Shown: positions 8,476-15,049 of the stretch, piece by piece | Layout of the letters: each line of letters begins with the position of its first letter | Position numbering within the stretch: the stretch's first letter is position 1 | Assembly: GCA_021812745.1 (NCBI GenBank) | Contig: JAKAMS010000008.1 | Location: 1-19,082, forward strand | Reading direction: 5' to 3' | DNA: 19,082 nt | Origin: Bacteroidota bacterium | Lineage (GTDB): Bacteria; Bacteroidota; Ignavibacteria; Ignavibacteriales; Melioribacteraceae | Translations under genes and position numbers: made by a program | The notes under the pieces: generated by a model | What the model saw: the letters and a program-made list of their open reading frames with translations, nothing else | The model's database searches: none | What the model was told of the DNA's origin: nothing

Positions 8476-8695
8476 ATTACAAGATTTATAAAAAGACATT
8501 TGGTAAAGTGCTTCAATCAATCAGATTAAAGAAAGGATTGAGCCAAGAAAAGCTTGCGTTGGAATGTGAACTTGACAGTACATTTATTTCTATGTTAGAA
8601 AGGGGTTTAAGACAACCATCTTTACAACTTTAGTAAAGATTGCAAACACACTTCAAATAAAACCTTCCAAATTGCTTGTGGAAACAGAAATCTGA
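8472..8695 (+). pseudogene. Frameshifted XRE-family regulator, probable restriction-modification controller (C) protein
   Basis: The frame from ATG 8472 encodes 53 aa (MDYKIYKKTFGKVLQSIRLK and on) and stops at TAG 8631-8633. The family sequence resumes in the next frame as TTLVKIANTLQIKPSKLL and ends at TGA 8693-8695. Adding one base near 8623-8625 (TTACA to TTAACA) would restore a 74-aa protein. The helix-turn-helix spans LSQEKLALECELDSTFISMLERG. The 'LERGxRxPSLxTLxKIAxxLxI' ending and the size match small controller proteins of type II restriction-modification systems, as does the C-box-like operator upstream. No endonuclease or methylase gene is present. A sequencing error could mimic the frameshift. 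A generic XRE repressor is the alternative. Confidence 0.7.
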
Positions 8696-8886
8696 ACTCA
8701 CAACTTGCGAAGTATATCAGGAAGGTTAAACGATGGATTAACTCGGATATGCGTGCTCGGTGGGTCGCTGTTGCACTCATTGAAATAGAGAAAAAGATGA
8801 GAAGAGTAAATCGCTACGAAAAATTACATTTACTAAGAACGGCATTAAGAGCAGAGTTAAAACTTGAACAACAGAAAGTAGCTTAA
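8692..8886 (+). pseudogene. C-terminal remnant of a Mutator/IS256-type transposase
   Basis: One frame, with no convincing start, reads LNSQLAKYIRKVKRW at its beginning, then MRARWVAVALIEIEKKMRR and YEKLHLLRTALRAELKLEQ, and stops at TAA 8884-8886. The pattern W-x-A-x-A-x4-E-x3-RR-x3-Y-x2-L-x2-L at the extreme C-terminus is that of Mutator/IS256-family transposases. The catalytic DDE region is absent, so only about 60 of roughly 400 residues remain. I see no terminal inverted repeats. It abuts the broken controller gene, which suggests an insertion that was later deleted. An unrelated small protein is possible but less likely. Confidence 0.5.
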
Positions 8887-9101
8887 TAAATAACGGAGTC
8901 TCGAATCTCAACTAAATTTGACTTTATACCTCATTATTGCCAAAGATAACTTCATTTATTACTTTGTCTTCGATAAAATAGATAAAGTATTAATAATTCA
9001 GTTCTTTAAGACCGGCTGCTGGCTCTACTACACATATTCTCATTATTCTGGTCAGATTAGAAAATTTTCAATAAATTTGAATACAACTTTCGGGAAACTC
9101 T

Positions 9102-9794
9102 TTGAAGAAAATTCAGATATTGCTTATTGAAGACAATAGACTTCTACGCGATGGTATTGCGGCAATGCTCAAAAAGCAATCGGATATGCATGTGGCAGGG
9201 ACTGTCGGCAACGGTGAAAACATTTTGATAATGATGGAAAAACACAAACCGAATATCCTTCTTCTTGATCTTGGCCTGCGAAATCAAAACAGTTTACAAA
9301 TTGTTAAATCATCAAGGGAACATTTTCCAGAGACCAAAATAATTGTTATGGACCTGATACCTCTGCAGGCGGATGTTTTTGAATTTGTTCAGGCGGGCGT
9401 TTCAGGCTTCATACTAAAAGATGCGAACGTAACCGAATTTTTTAAAACGATTCGGTCGGTATATGAAGGTGTTCAAATTCTACCGGCGCATTTAACAGGT
9501 TCTTTGTTTTCGCAAATTGTTGAACATGCAATCAGCGTCTCCAAACCATCTGCAATAGTTGAATCTGTTCGTATGACAAAACGTGAACGGCAAGTAATCG
9601 ATCTGATTTCTGATGGATCTTCTAACAAAGAAATTGCACAAAAACTTCATCTCTCTCCTTACACAGTAAAGAGTCATGTCCACAACATACTTGAAAAATT
9701 AGCACTTAATACGCGTGTTCAAATAGCAAAGCACGCTCATCTCTCCGGATCTAATATAACCCCAACTGATACTACGACAACAGATAACAAATAA
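9102..9794 (+). CDS. NarL/FixJ-family response regulator (REC-LuxR HTH), orphan
   Basis: This is a two-component response regulator: phosphorylation of the receiver domain controls DNA binding. REC spans about 3-120, with acidic pair Glu10-Asp11, phospho-acceptor Asp56 (ILLLDLG) and Lys106 (GFILKDA). The usual Thr/Ser after beta-4 is replaced by Asp84 (VMDLIP), which is atypical. A LuxR-type HTH covers about 158-212 (TKRERQVIDLISDGSSNKEIAQ, LSPYTVKSHVHNILEKL). The tail is Thr-rich. The start is TTG: an in-frame TGA at 9078-9080 blocks further extension, and the next ATG would cut into REC. A GGGAAA-type site lies upstream. There is no sensor kinase nearby. The gene ends 20 bp before a repeated 36-bp promoter box, making it a candidate regulator of that box (inference). 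Confidence 0.9.
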   Translation: MKKIQILLIEDNRLLRDGIAAMLKKQSDMHVAGTVGNGENILIMMEKHKPNILLLDLGLRNQNSLQIVKSSREHFPETKIIVMDLIPLQADVFEFVQAGVSGFILKDANVTEFFKTIRSVYEGVQILPAHLTGSLFSQIVEHAISVSKPSAIVESVRMTKRERQVIDLISDGSSNKEIAQKLHLSPYTVKSHVHNILEKLALNTRVQIAKHAHLSGSNITPTDTTTTDNK

Positions 9795-9814
9795 TTTCCA
9801 AAATTTTTTTGCGC

Positions 9815-9878
9815 AAAAGATGTAATCCTTTTTTCATCCCTTCGTCCGATACTATCCTATCTCTCATTGTCCTATCTT
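9815..9878 (+). promoter_or_regulatory. Copy A of a repeated 36-bp upstream box plus promoter (drives the lipoprotein operon)
   Basis: The box at 9815-9850 (AAAAGATGTA ... CATCCCTTCG ... CGAT) is 31/36 identical to copy C and 27/36 to copy B, with no gaps. It abuts a weak -35 position (TACTAT, 9850-9855). The -10 hexamer TATCTT (9873-9878) is exactly 17 bp further, the same geometry as the other two copies. The predicted RNA start is near 9885, about 57 nt before the lipoprotein start. The poor -35 suggests dependence on an activator bound at the box. Confidence 0.7.
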
Positions 9879-9941
9879 TTATATACAAGCAATGATAATT
9901 ACATCTATGACTTGTCGAAATAATTTAATAGGAGAATCACC

Positions 9942-10073
9942 TTGAAAAAGCTAAATGCATTATTCTTAATTATAATTTTTGCAGTATCCCTATTTGTCTG
10001 CAGTTGCAGTGCCAGCGGAGGAATATCTGTTGGTAAACAACAAAATTCGAAAACAGTTATTCTGAGTAAGTAA
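9942..10073 (+). CDS. Small putative lipoprotein, 43 aa
   Basis: This is a tiny secreted lipoprotein candidate. It starts at TTG preceded by AGGAGA at 8-9 nt spacing and reads MKKLNALFLIIIFAVSLFVC at the N-terminus. A charged end, a hydrophobic core and a lipobox-like FVCSC (Cys20 or Cys22) follow, then SASGGISVGKQQNSKTV. The mature part is only about 22 residues. It is the first gene after promoter box A, about 95 bp upstream of the lmo0937-type gene, and probably leads that operon. I recognise no family. The strong ribosome site and signal peptide argue that it is real despite the TTG start. Confidence 0.65.
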   Translation: MKKLNALFLIIIFAVSLFVCSCSASGGISVGKQQNSKTVILSK

Positions 10074-10167
10074 TAAGTTTGATAAAATGTTTTTTGAATG
10101 AAGGTGCATCAGTTCCTAAAAAAAACAAAAGGTGTTTGAAAAACAATCAGGCTAGAAAGGAATTATT

Positions 10168-10317
10168 ATGCTCTATACTATCGCCGTAATATTAATCGTG
10201 TTGTGGTTGTTGGGATTTCTTACATCGTACACAATGGGTGGCGTCATCCACATTCTTCTGGTAATTGCAATTATAATGATTCTGCTCAGAGTAATTAGTG
10301 GTCGGCGCGTGCTGTGA
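10168..10317 (+). CDS. lmo0937-type (DUF5670) small membrane protein, 49 aa
   Basis: The protein reads MLYTIAVILIVLWLLGFLTS, then YTMGGVIHILLVIAIIMILL and RVISGRRVL. It has two short membrane helices joined by a YTxGGxIHxL turn and a basic tail. This is the signature of the lmo0937/DUF5670 family of small inner-membrane proteins, often found with stress genes. Its function is unknown. The 49-aa length is typical. GAAAGGA lies at a proper distance from the ATG. The CsbD gene 4.4 kb downstream and the phospholipid gene next to it fit an envelope-stress role (inference). Confidence 0.85.
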   Translation: MLYTIAVILIVLWLLGFLTSYTMGGVIHILLVIAIIMILLRVISGRRVL

Positions 10318-10410
10318 ACATAAATTACTATCAAGAAATATTTTAAACAGGCAGAAATCAAAATTGAGGACAATGTCCATCTTCTCAATGATTAATAAGG
10401 AAATATTGCA

Positions 10411-10923
10411 ATGTTATTTAAACAACTCCGCTCCCTTAGGTTGCCAGACATGCTTACTCTTCTTGGTCTCCTGTCTGTCTCCCTTTCGATCTATTTCTCA
10501 CTAAATGGATTTATAATAATTGCATACTTTCTAATTCTCCTGCAATTCCTTCTGGATTATTTTGACGGAAAATTAGCTAGAGCTATTGGCGGGGGTGCAC
10601 TGGGTGTTTATCTGGATAGTTTTACAGACTTTATGGCTGTTGCATCCTCTGTTGTATTTGGTTGGTTCGTCGGGATAAACGGCACGCTAATGCTTATAGC
10701 AGGATTCTTAAATGTTGGTGCTGCCTCAATTAGGCTGGCATATTTCACAGCATATAAACAAAATGGTTTCACTGGTATTCCGACAGTACTAGCTGCTTCG
10801 ACAGTTTCTACAATTGCACTTCTTGGATATTTATTTGCCCCAGCATATTTGAGCTGGTTAGTGATATTTTATTTTGTTTCAGCATTAGCAATGATCTCAG
10901 ATTTAAAACTAAAAAAAATATAA
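10411..10923 (+). CDS. CDP-alcohol phosphatidyltransferase family membrane enzyme
   Basis: Such enzymes swap CMP of a CDP-alcohol (usually CDP-diacylglycerol) for another alcohol, making phospholipids such as phosphatidylserine or phosphatidylglycerol phosphate. The signature is visible: Asp49-x2-Asp52-Gly53-x2-Ala56-Arg57, then Gly65-x3-Asp69-x3-Asp73, all four catalytic Asp present. The spacer between Arg57 and Gly65 is 7 residues rather than the usual 8. Five to six hydrophobic helices fill the 170 aa, short but within range of type II PssA-like enzymes. The start has TAAGGAAA upstream. The permease gene follows after 12 bp, so they share a transcript. The acceptor alcohol cannot be read from the sequence, and PssA versus PgsA remains open. 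Confidence 0.88.
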   Translation: MLFKQLRSLRLPDMLTLLGLLSVSLSIYFSLNGFIIIAYFLILLQFLLDYFDGKLARAIGGGALGVYLDSFTDFMAVASSVVFGWFVGINGTLMLIAGFLNVGAASIRLAYFTAYKQNGFTGIPTVLAASTVSTIALLGYLFAPAYLSWLVIFYFVSALAMISDLKLKKI

Positions 10924-10935
10924 TCCTATAAATTT

Positions 10936-12006
10936 ATGATTGAGCAGAAAAATTCTTCCCGGGGATTGCACATTCTTGTTGGTGCTGCGGCATTTGTAAT
11001 AATCATTGCAGGGATTAATCTTGCCCAATCCGTTGTCGTTCTATTGCTTGTATCAGTTTTCCTTGCACTGCTTGGAACTCCTCCGGTGCTATGGTTAAAA
11101 GGAAAACATATTCCATCCGGTTTTGCTGTACTGATTGTTATGGCTTGTATGATAATTATTTTAATTCTGATTGGCGCGCAAATCGGAACGTCAATCAGCG
11201 GTTTTTCAGATGAATTGCCTTCATTACAATCTAGGATTAGAGAACAAGTCAAGGAACTTAGTGTACTATTGACGGGCAAGGGAATTATCGTCAAAGAAAA
11301 ATTTTTTCTGGAATATGTTAACCCGGAAGCAATAATGAAACTTACAGCCGGTTTGCTTTCGGGATTGAGTTCTCTACTTTCCGATCTTGTACTGATTCTT
11401 CTAACGGTAACATTTATTTTGCTTGAAGTATCAAGTTTTCCAATCAAGCTTCGCGCAATTCTTGGTGATCCTAAACAAGCATTTCCTCAATTCACAAAGT
11501 TCGTCTTGGATATGGAACGCTATATGGTTATCAAAACCATGATCAACCTGATTGCTGGAATCTTAATATCGGTATGGATGCAGATACTTGGTGTACAATT
11601 CCCTTTGCTTTGGGGTTTCCTCGCTTTTATACTCCATTATATACCAAATATAGGTTCGGTTGTCGCCGCTATCCCTGCTGCACTTCTTGCACTCGTTCAA
11701 CTTGGAATGGGTAGTGCTCTACTTGTGGTGGCCGGTAATCTTCTCGTTGGATTTGTAATAGGTAATGTAATTGAACCTCGGCTTATGGGAAGAAAATTTG
11801 GACTCTCTACATTAGTTGTCTTTCTATCTATGATTTTTTGGGGCAGTCTACTCGGTTTGATTGGTGCGATTCTTTGTATACCACTTACAATGACGCTGAA
11901 GTTTGCGTTTGAAAGTAGTGAAAGTACAAGATGGATCGCGGTGATTCTCGGATCGGAAAAGTTAAATGAAGCTTCCACACCAATAACGAAGAAGAAAAAA
12001 CAATGA
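10936..12006 (+). CDS. AI-2E (PerM/YdiK) family membrane transporter
   Basis: This is a polytopic inner-membrane protein of the AI-2E exporter/PerM family. Members export small molecules or act as Na+/H+ antiporters; the substrate here is unknown. An N-terminal helix pair (about 11-48), a helix at 62-84, a soluble amphipathic segment (about 85-130) and the conserved C-terminal core are visible: FILHYIPNIGSVVAAIPAAL at 231-250, GNVIEPRLMGRKFGLSTLVV at 276-295, and FWGSLLGLIGAILCIPLT at 301-318. The 356-aa length is typical. No clear ribosome site precedes the ATG. The last 4 bases overlap the next gene (ATGA), indicating translational coupling. It lies between a phospholipid synthase and an AsmA-like protein, so an envelope role is plausible. 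Confidence 0.9.
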   Translation: MIEQKNSSRGLHILVGAAAFVIIIAGINLAQSVVVLLLVSVFLALLGTPPVLWLKGKHIPSGFAVLIVMACMIIILILIGAQIGTSISGFSDELPSLQSRIREQVKELSVLLTGKGIIVKEKFFLEYVNPEAIMKLTAGLLSGLSSLLSDLVLILLTVTFILLEVSSFPIKLRAILGDPKQAFPQFTKFVLDMERYMVIKTMINLIAGILISVWMQILGVQFPLLWGFLAFILHYIPNIGSVVAAIPAALLALVQLGMGSALLVVAGNLLVGFVIGNVIEPRLMGRKFGLSTLVVFLSMIFWGSLLGLIGAILCIPLTMTLKFAFESSESTRWIAVILGSEKLNEASTPITKKKKQ

Positions 12007-13400
12007 TACAGACATCACAGATTAAAAATGCATTATTCAATTGGAGAAAACTAAAGTGGCGTACAGTAGCGAAGTATGCGGGTTCTATTATTGGTGCTTT
12101 AATACTCATCTGCGTATTGATATTTACTTTCTTTCCTGATTCTTTGATCAACAGATATTTAAAAGACCGAGTTAAGAAAGGCTTTACAGATGCTTATCCC
12201 ACATACTCGATACAGCTTGGTAACTTGCATTACAATATCTGGAAGAATCGTGTGTGGTGCGATTCTATAATGCTGAAAGCAAACGACTCTACGTTTACAT
12301 GCAGCGTTGTTTCGTTCTCCGTTAGCGGAATCAGCTGGATGAAAATACTTCTGCAAAGTGATTATAGCACTAATGCTCTCTCAAGTTCAGTAATAGATGC
12401 ACAAAAAATTGTTCTTAGTTTTAATCGATCTCAGAATGAACTCCGTTTTGGAATGTTACATATATCATTACCTGATTCTGAAATGACCGCTGATTCAATA
12501 AAATATTCTCCATTAATTGACGATGAACAATTCTTCGCAAAAAGTAAATTCAGGCAAACCAGATTCCGTTTTAAAATCCCACAAATAAAACTGATGGGTC
12601 TAGACTATCTTGAATTGGTTAAAGGAAATGCTTACAAAACCAGAAATATAAATATTAGTAACGTGTTCACCGATATTCTAGTCAATATGGATAAGCCGTA
12701 TGACATGAATTCGCCTAATCCACTTATGCCAAATGAAGCTCTTTCTTCTATCAAGAAGATAGTAAAAATTGACAGCGTGAAAATTTCTAATGGGCGCTTG
12801 AAATATTGCGAAAGGTTTGCTGTTAAAGCCAGACCCGGGGTGATTACATTTGATAAAGTTAATGTTTCTGTTTGTGGAATTGCTAATCATACCGAGCGCC
12901 TTGACACGGCAATTATCAATGCAGAAGGACGTTTCATGAATTCTAGCACAATGAAACTGTTAATGACAATTCCTCTGACATCACAGAAATTTTCTTTACA
13001 TTATTCTGGTTCACTTGACGCGATGGATGTGACCAAATTAAATGCGTTTATCGAGCCCGGTGAACATCACCGTATTAAATCCGGGATTCTTCAGTCTGCA
13101 GCATTTAATATAAATGTTAATTCGGGGCAGGCAAGTGGTGCATTGCGAGTTATTTACAAAGACGTAACCATTGCCGTACTCGACAAAAATACCGGAAGTG
13201 AAAAGGGAATTTTTAATAGGATCCTTTCTTTCTTTGGCAAAGTATTTGTAATCCGAGGAACGAACATTCCTGATGAAAAAGGTTTAATGAAAATTGGTGA
13301 AGTTAAGTACAACCGGAAGCCAGCGGATTATTTTCTCCAGTTTCTCTGGTTTGCACTTCGGAGTGGAGTAGCTGATGTAGTCGGATTTCCTCGCGAATGA
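12003..13400 (+). CDS. AsmA/DUF748-like membrane-anchored periplasmic protein
   Basis: One N-terminal membrane helix (about 23-44, VAKYAGSIIGALILICVLIF) follows a basic cytoplasmic tail. About 420 periplasmic residues come next, with repeated beta-strand patterns such as SIQLGNLHYNIWKNRVWCDS, VKIDSVKISNGRLKYCER and VITFDKVNVSVCGI. 'Gene-family style' stretches like FMNSSTMKLLMTIPL and GQASGALRVIYKDVTIAVLD resemble the AsmA/DUF748 group, whose members are thought to move phospholipids between membranes or assist outer-membrane biogenesis. The gene overlaps the upstream permease by 4 bp. The assignment is by pattern only, and 'hypothetical periplasmic protein' is the safe reading. Its place beside a phospholipid synthase supports a lipid role (inference). 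Confidence 0.65.
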   Translation: MIQTSQIKNALFNWRKLKWRTVAKYAGSIIGALILICVLIFTFFPDSLINRYLKDRVKKGFTDAYPTYSIQLGNLHYNIWKNRVWCDSIMLKANDSTFTCSVVSFSVSGISWMKILLQSDYSTNALSSSVIDAQKIVLSFNRSQNELRFGMLHISLPDSEMTADSIKYSPLIDDEQFFAKSKFRQTRFRFKIPQIKLMGLDYLELVKGNAYKTRNINISNVFTDILVNMDKPYDMNSPNPLMPNEALSSIKKIVKIDSVKISNGRLKYCERFAVKARPGVITFDKVNVSVCGIANHTERLDTAIINAEGRFMNSSTMKLLMTIPLTSQKFSLHYSGSLDAMDVTKLNAFIEPGEHHRIKSGILQSAAFNINVNSGQASGALRVIYKDVTIAVLDKNTGSEKGIFNRILSFFGKVFVIRGTNIPDEKGLMKIGEVKYNRKPADYFLQFLWFALRSGVADVVGFPRE

Positions 13401-13500
13401 TAATAGAAAGGTCATTAATAAATAGAACCATTTTATATAGAAAATAAAATATCGATTAAAAAAAATAATTATCCACTATAATATTACAGCCCAACTACAC

Positions 13501-13564
13501 AAAAGAATTAGTCCCTTTTTCATCCTTGTGGACGATTGAAGCACATTCCATTTCTCTCTATAAT
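13501..13564 (+). promoter_or_regulatory. Copy B of the repeated 36-bp box plus promoter (no ORF downstream)
   Basis: The box at 13501-13536 is 28/36 identical to copy C without gaps. The -35 TTGAAG (13536-13541) and a consensus -10 TATAAT (13559-13564) are separated by exactly 17 bp. It is the best promoter of the three by -10 match. It begins 100 bp after the AsmA-like gene and is followed by a terminator at 13662 with no coding frame between, so it appears to drive a small RNA. Confidence 0.7.
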
Positions 13565-13570
13565 TAATTA

Positions 13571-13699
13571 GCAATGAAATGATCAGTAAAGAGATTAGGA
13601 AAATAGATTAGTCTAATCTGATATTTGATTGATTGCTTATTGCTCTCATACTCTCCCTTAATCCAGCTGTAATTAATACCCAGTTACAGCTGGATTTTT
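13571..13699 (+). ncRNA. Candidate small RNA, about 130 nt
   Basis: The proposed transcript runs from about 7 nt after the TATAAT of promoter copy B to the T-run of a strong terminator. No start codon in this stretch opens more than about 15 codons. An internal dyad, AGATTAG-T-CTAATCT (about 13605-13619), adds structure. The whole 13401-13819 gap holds this unit and nothing else I can recognise. The 3' end is well defined and the 5' end is inferred. A read-through leader for the 13820 gene is the alternative. Confidence 0.45.
13662..13699 (+). terminator. Strong intrinsic terminator
   Basis: An 11-bp perfect stem, TCCAGCTGTAA (13662-13672) and TTACAGCTGGA (13684-13694), with an 11-nt loop, is followed by T5 (13695-13699). 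It lies 260 bp after the AsmA-like gene and 130 bp after promoter copy B. Confidence 0.88.
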
Positions 13700-13819
13700 A
13701 TAAATGACTAAAATATTAGCTGTGCTGAGATTAATAGAAATACTCACTTTCTTTTTCCTCTCTATTTGTGAAAAGAAAATTTATCGACTACAAGAATACT
13801 CGCTAAGGAAACTACAATT

Positions 13820-14497
13820 ATGATGAGAACCTCATCGTTATATATCATTTCAATCTTATTTTCATTCGCCGCTGTGATTGATGGTCCATTTGCCGGCGGG
13901 AAATCTGTTAAAAATTCGAATTCATACTTCCCGGTTAATAATAATGTTTCATTGATTTATGAATCATCATTTGGTGAAAGTATTACAAAATATTCTCAAG
14001 ATGATGAATTTACAATCAGTTCCAGTAAAGCGGATAACTTCAAGTATAGGCAGACAATGATGATTAAAGGAGACGGAGTTTATGTAAAAGAAACATATCA
14101 GTTCTTAAAAATATTTCTATTTATTAAAAAAGAAGAAACGTTTACATATGCTAAACCTTTGTTACGATTTCCTCTTCCCTTGTTGCCCGGTATGAAGTGG
14201 GAATGGGAGGGAGACGAATATTCAGATGGTGATACGAACAAAGTGAAAGTAACGGGAAAAGCTCTTGCTAAGGAATTCATTATAACAAAAGCCGGAAGTT
14301 TTGAATCTATAAAAATAGAATCTATAATTGAAGGATCCTCCAATTCTAAGAATAGAGTTACAGAATGGTTTGCAGAAGGTGCCGGGTTAATAAAAGCAAA
14401 AATAATAATTGAGGGCGGGGGAGTGATGGGACTTTTGAGGGATATTTTAGGATATGGTACCATCGAATTTGAATTAAAAGAAATTAGGAAATTATAA
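13820..14497 (+). CDS. Secreted hypothetical protein, DUF3108/TapB-like beta fold
   Basis: The 225-aa protein has an N-terminal signal-like helix (SSLYIISILFSFAAVIDGPF). The mature part alternates beta-strands: YFPVNNNVSLIYESSFGE at 36-53, LRFPLPLLPGMKWEWEGD at 115-132, and EWFAEGAGLIKAKIIIEG near 182-199. The 'W-x-A-x-G-x-GL-x-K' ending and the 'P-G-x-x-W' motif recall DUF3108/TapB-type periplasmic proteins of unknown function. AAGGAA precedes the start. A second ATG immediately follows the first and either could be used. It sits between the candidate small RNA and the CsbD gene but has no copy of the 36-bp box directly in front. Family placement is tentative. Confidence 0.75.
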   Translation: MMRTSSLYIISILFSFAAVIDGPFAGGKSVKNSNSYFPVNNNVSLIYESSFGESITKYSQDDEFTISSSKADNFKYRQTMMIKGDGVYVKETYQFLKIFLFIKKEETFTYAKPLLRFPLPLLPGMKWEWEGDEYSDGDTNKVKVTGKALAKEFIITKAGSFESIKIESIIEGSSNSKNRVTEWFAEGAGLIKAKIIIEGGGVMGLLRDILGYGTIEFELKEIRKL

Positions 14498-14620
14498 ACG
14501 AATCATTTCGTATTCAGTCGATCTATCACATGTAAGCATAAATTAACTCAATGCCACAATCCGGAAATTTTTTTTACTACATTTAGTTTCATGCTGAACA
14601 TATATCGGGCAAAAACAGCA

Positions 14621-14684
14621 AAAAGATGTAGTTCCTTTTTCATCCCTTCGCTCGATTGAACAATCCTTAATTCCTCCATATCAT
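14621..14684 (+). promoter_or_regulatory. Copy C of the repeated 36-bp box plus promoter (drives csbD-like gene)
   Basis: The box at 14621-14656 matches copy A at 31/36 positions, and all five differences are transitions. The -35 TTGAAC (14656-14661) and -10 TATCAT (14679-14684) are separated by 17 bp. The distance from box start to the CsbD start codon is 126 bp, close to the 127 bp between box A and the lipoprotein start. Confidence 0.72.
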
Positions 14685-14746
14685 ATTAAAGGAATCAAGA
14701 AAATAATGCATGGTTAGTAAATCATTTACATAAAAAGAGGTAACAA

Positions 14747-14932
14747 ATGAACTCATTGATAATTAAAGGCAACTGGAATGAATTGGCAGGAAAACTCAAA
14801 CAACAATTCGCAAACCTAACTGATGATGATTTACTTTTCAAAGAAGGTAAAGAAGAGGAATTATTGGGACGTCTGCGTAATAAACTTGGAAAAACCAAAG
14901 AAGAATTGCGAAAAATAATTTCAAAATTATAA
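14747..14932 (+). CDS. CsbD-family stress-response protein, 61 aa
   Basis: The protein starts [20 protein letters not shown], then has [20 protein letters not shown] and a Lys-rich helix ([17 protein letters not shown]). This is the CsbD fold: the 'I-x-G-x-W-x-x-x-x-G-x-x-K' start and 'L-T-D-D-D-L' centre are diagnostic. Members are small cytoplasmic general-stress proteins of unknown mechanism. The length is full for the family. AGAGGT lies upstream of the ATG. It is a single-gene unit behind promoter box C, which ties it to the lipoprotein/lmo0937/phospholipid operon behind box A. Confidence 0.93.
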   Translation: MNSLIIKGNWNELAGKLKQQFANLTDDDLLFKEGKEEELLGRLRNKLGKTKEELRKIISKL

Positions 14933-15049
14933 CTGATTGTCTGCCAAGGTTTTAATCACGGAATGAATGTTGTTGGGAAAGCAATCAAAATTTATTCGCA
15001 AAAAAAAGATTAACCGATAATAGATTCTAAAATTGTCAGGAATAATAAA

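Noticed and set aside
8893..8915. Possible attachment-site copy of the tRNA-Ser 3' end (TCGAATC) at the far side of the accessory region
   Set aside because: Only about 8 consecutive bases match the tRNA T-loop and the rest does not align, so there is no support for an att duplication.
8918..9130. 70-codon hydrophobic frame upstream of the response regulator
   Set aside because: It starts at TTG without a ribosome site, has low-complexity composition and overlaps the response regulator start in another frame. It is most likely chance in AT-rich DNA.
10926..11447. 173-codon minus-strand frame opposite the AI-2E permease gene
   Set aside because: It is an antisense shadow of a clear membrane-protein gene, with a composition typical of reverse-translated hydrophobic codons.
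13627..13674. 15-codon TTG-initiated frame inside the candidate small RNA
   Set aside because: It has no ribosome site, runs into the terminator stem and shows no signal or domain, so it is too weak to call a gene.
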